This document shows, piece by piece, positions 5,452 through 6,629 of a stretch of 6,629 nucleotides of DNA (positions within the stretch are counted from its first letter, which is position 1; each line of letters begins with the position of its first letter). A program made the translations under genes and the position numbers. The stretch spans positions 1 to 6,629 of the forward strand of contig JAQVVW010000078.1 in NCBI GenBank assembly GCA_028698765.1. The letters are read 5' to 3'. Under the pieces are notes generated by a model that was not told where the DNA came from, made no database searches, and saw only the letters and a list, made by a program, of their open reading frames with translations. The DNA comes from Methanoculleus sp. Its GTDB lineage: Archaea > Halobacteriota > Methanomicrobia > Methanomicrobiales > Methanoculleaceae.

Positions 5452-6629
5452 CTAGATCATGCGGTAGGTCTCGAGGTTCATGGGGGAGTGCGTCTCGATA
5501 CGGTGCCGCTTGTAGATGGAACTTGCAAGGTCGAGGGTCTTGTTCTCGTCGCCATGGATGGTGAAGATCTTCTCCGGGCGCGGCTGGAGGTGGGCGACGT
5601 AGTTCATCAACTGCTTCCTGTCGGAGTGGCCGGAGAACCCGTCGCTCGTCGCGATCTCGAGGTTGATCACGATCGTCTCGCGCCAGCCGAGCGGGATCTC
5701 GCGCCACCCCTTCTGGATGCGCCGCCCGAGCGTCCCGTCCGCCTGGTAGCCGACGAAGACGAGCGCGTTGCGCTCGTCCGGGCCGAGAGCCTTGAGGTAC
5801 TCCATCACCGGCCCGCCGTTCAGCATACCGCTCGTCGTGATGATGACGCAGGGGTCGCCCGTTATCACCTTCTCCCGGATGGCCGGCGAGTCCACCTGGA
5901 CGAAGGCCTCGGAGAGGAAGGGGTTCAACCCTTCGCGGAAGATCTGGTTACGGAGATCGCTGTTGAGGTACTCCGGGTAGGTCGTGTGGATCGCCGTCGC
6001 CTCCTTGATCATACCGTCGAGGTAGATCTTCACCGGCGGGATCTTCTGTTTCCGGATCCCCTCCTCGAGGGCGAGCATGACCTCCTGCGACCGGCCGACG
6101 GCGAACGCGGGGATGATCACCTTGCCGCCGCGCTTGATCGTCGCCGAGACCGTCTCGTAGAGTTTATCCTCGGCGTCTTTCCTCTGGGGCTGGTTGTCGT
6201 TCGCCCCGCCGTAGGTGCTCTCCATGAAGAGCGCCTCGAGGCGGGGGAAGGAGGATACCGCAGGGGAGAAGAGCCTCGTCTTCTGGTAGTTGAAGTCCCC
6301 GGTGAACGCGATGTTGTAGAGCCCCTCGCCGATGTGGAAGTGCGCGATCGCCGAGCCGAGGATGTGCCCCGCGTTATGGAAGGTGAGTTTGACGTCGGGG
6401 GCGATATCGGTCACGCTCCCGTAGTTGAGCGTGATCGAGTGCTTCATGTAAGTCCGCACCTCGTTCGAGGTGTAGGGGATCTTGTCCGTCTCCTTCCGAA
6501 CAACGTCCAGGTAGTCGAGCTGGAGCATCGTCGAGAGGTCCCGCGTCGGCGCGGTCGAGTAGACCGGGCCCTCGTAGCCGTACTTGTAGAGGAGGGGGAC
6601 GAGGGCGCAGTGGTCGAGGTGCGCGTGGG
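5452..6629 (-). CDS. fttA: Transcription termination ribonuclease FttA (aCPSF1), C-terminal part
   Basis: 391 complete codons are visible; the N-terminus (in the family, two KH domains and the start of the metallo-beta-lactamase fold, full length about 630 residues) lies beyond the right edge. Seen: HAHLDH at the extreme right (6627-6610), the zinc-binding HxHxDH motif; NAGHILGSA (His codon at 6366); FTGDFNY (metal-binding Asp at 6297); MESTYGG; the beta-CASP motifs [10 protein letters not shown] and [28 protein letters not shown] (motif C His); [16 protein letters not shown]; and the C-terminal dimerisation tail ending NLETYRMI. The family is the archaeal counterpart of CPSF73: an endo/5'-3' exoribonuclease that cuts nascent RNA at U-rich sites behind RNA polymerase and causes termination. 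The catalytic residues in view are intact. In some methanogens (for example MJ1236/MJ1237) the proteasome beta gene is next door, so psmB may lie just beyond the window. It appears to be the first visible gene of a run with the MFS and dehydrogenase genes. Confidence 0.96.
   Translation of the reverse strand, partial: HAHLDHCALVPLLYKYGYEGPVYSTAPTRDLSTMLQLDYLDVVRKETDKIPYTSNEVRTYMKHSITLNYGSVTDIAPDVKLTFHNAGHILGSAIAHFHIGEGLYNIAFTGDFNYQKTRLFSPAVSSFPRLEALFMESTYGGANDNQPQRKDAEDKLYETVSATIKRGGKVIIPAFAVGRSQEVMLALEEGIRKQKIPPVKIYLDGMIKEATAIHTTYPEYLNSDLRNQIFREGLNPFLSEAFVQVDSPAIREKVITGDPCVIITTSGMLNGGPVMEYLKALGPDERNALVFVGYQADGTLGRRIQKGWREIPLGWRETIVINLEIATSDGFSGHSDRKQLMNYVAHLQPRPEKIFTIHGDENKTLDLASSIYKRHRIETHSPMNLETYRMI

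Noticed and set aside
4775..5455. 226-codon plus-strand ORF
   Set aside because: Antisense to the MFS gene, highly charged, no recognisable domain; the minus strand has clear membrane helices and motif A.
5450..5707. N-terminal extension of the MFS protein to 5707
   Set aside because: It overlaps the conserved C-terminus of FttA in another frame and is charged and Arg/Asp-rich; the first membrane helix begins just after ATG 5449.

Overview
The window looks like chromosomal DNA of a methanogenic archaeon, most likely Methanomicrobiales (Methanoculleus-like). Three things point there: high GC coding sequence with AT-rich, TATA-box promoters; secreted fasciclin-domain proteins rich in N-X-T sequons and TPTP linkers; and a clear archaeal aCPSF1/FttA beta-CASP ribonuclease. 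The genus is an inference from style, not a database match. All five protein genes lie on the minus strand, so transcription runs from right to left.

Right half (6629 to 2913): the C-terminal part of the termination ribonuclease FttA (aCPSF1) runs in from beyond the right edge. It is followed after 2 nt by a compact 12-helix MFS transporter, and after a further 38 nt by an NAD(P)-dependent aldehyde dehydrogenase. The tight spacing suggests one transcript, with the MFS gene translationally coupled to fttA.

Left half (2825 to 1): two separately promoted genes for secreted fasciclin (FAS1) proteins. The first (2825-2010) is a 271-residue single-FAS1 protein with 21 sequons and a (GNQT)n tract inserted inside the FAS1 fold. 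After a 306-bp intergenic region holding a palindrome/T-run terminator candidate and a good TATA box comes the second (1703 to beyond base 1). This is a large modular protein: signal peptide, DUF4430-like domain, repeat linker, Ig-like domain, repeat linker, FAS1 domain, and a third repeat linker running off the left edge. The linkers are 24-bp tandem arrays encoding GNVTP(T/A)PT.

The two fasciclin proteins are probably cell-surface adhesion or matrix components; the right-hand operon is RNA processing plus transport and metabolism. I see no CRISPR, tRNA, rRNA, IS element or obvious defence system. The most notable content is the homogenised repeat arrays and the sequon-dense surface proteins, not a clearly new system.
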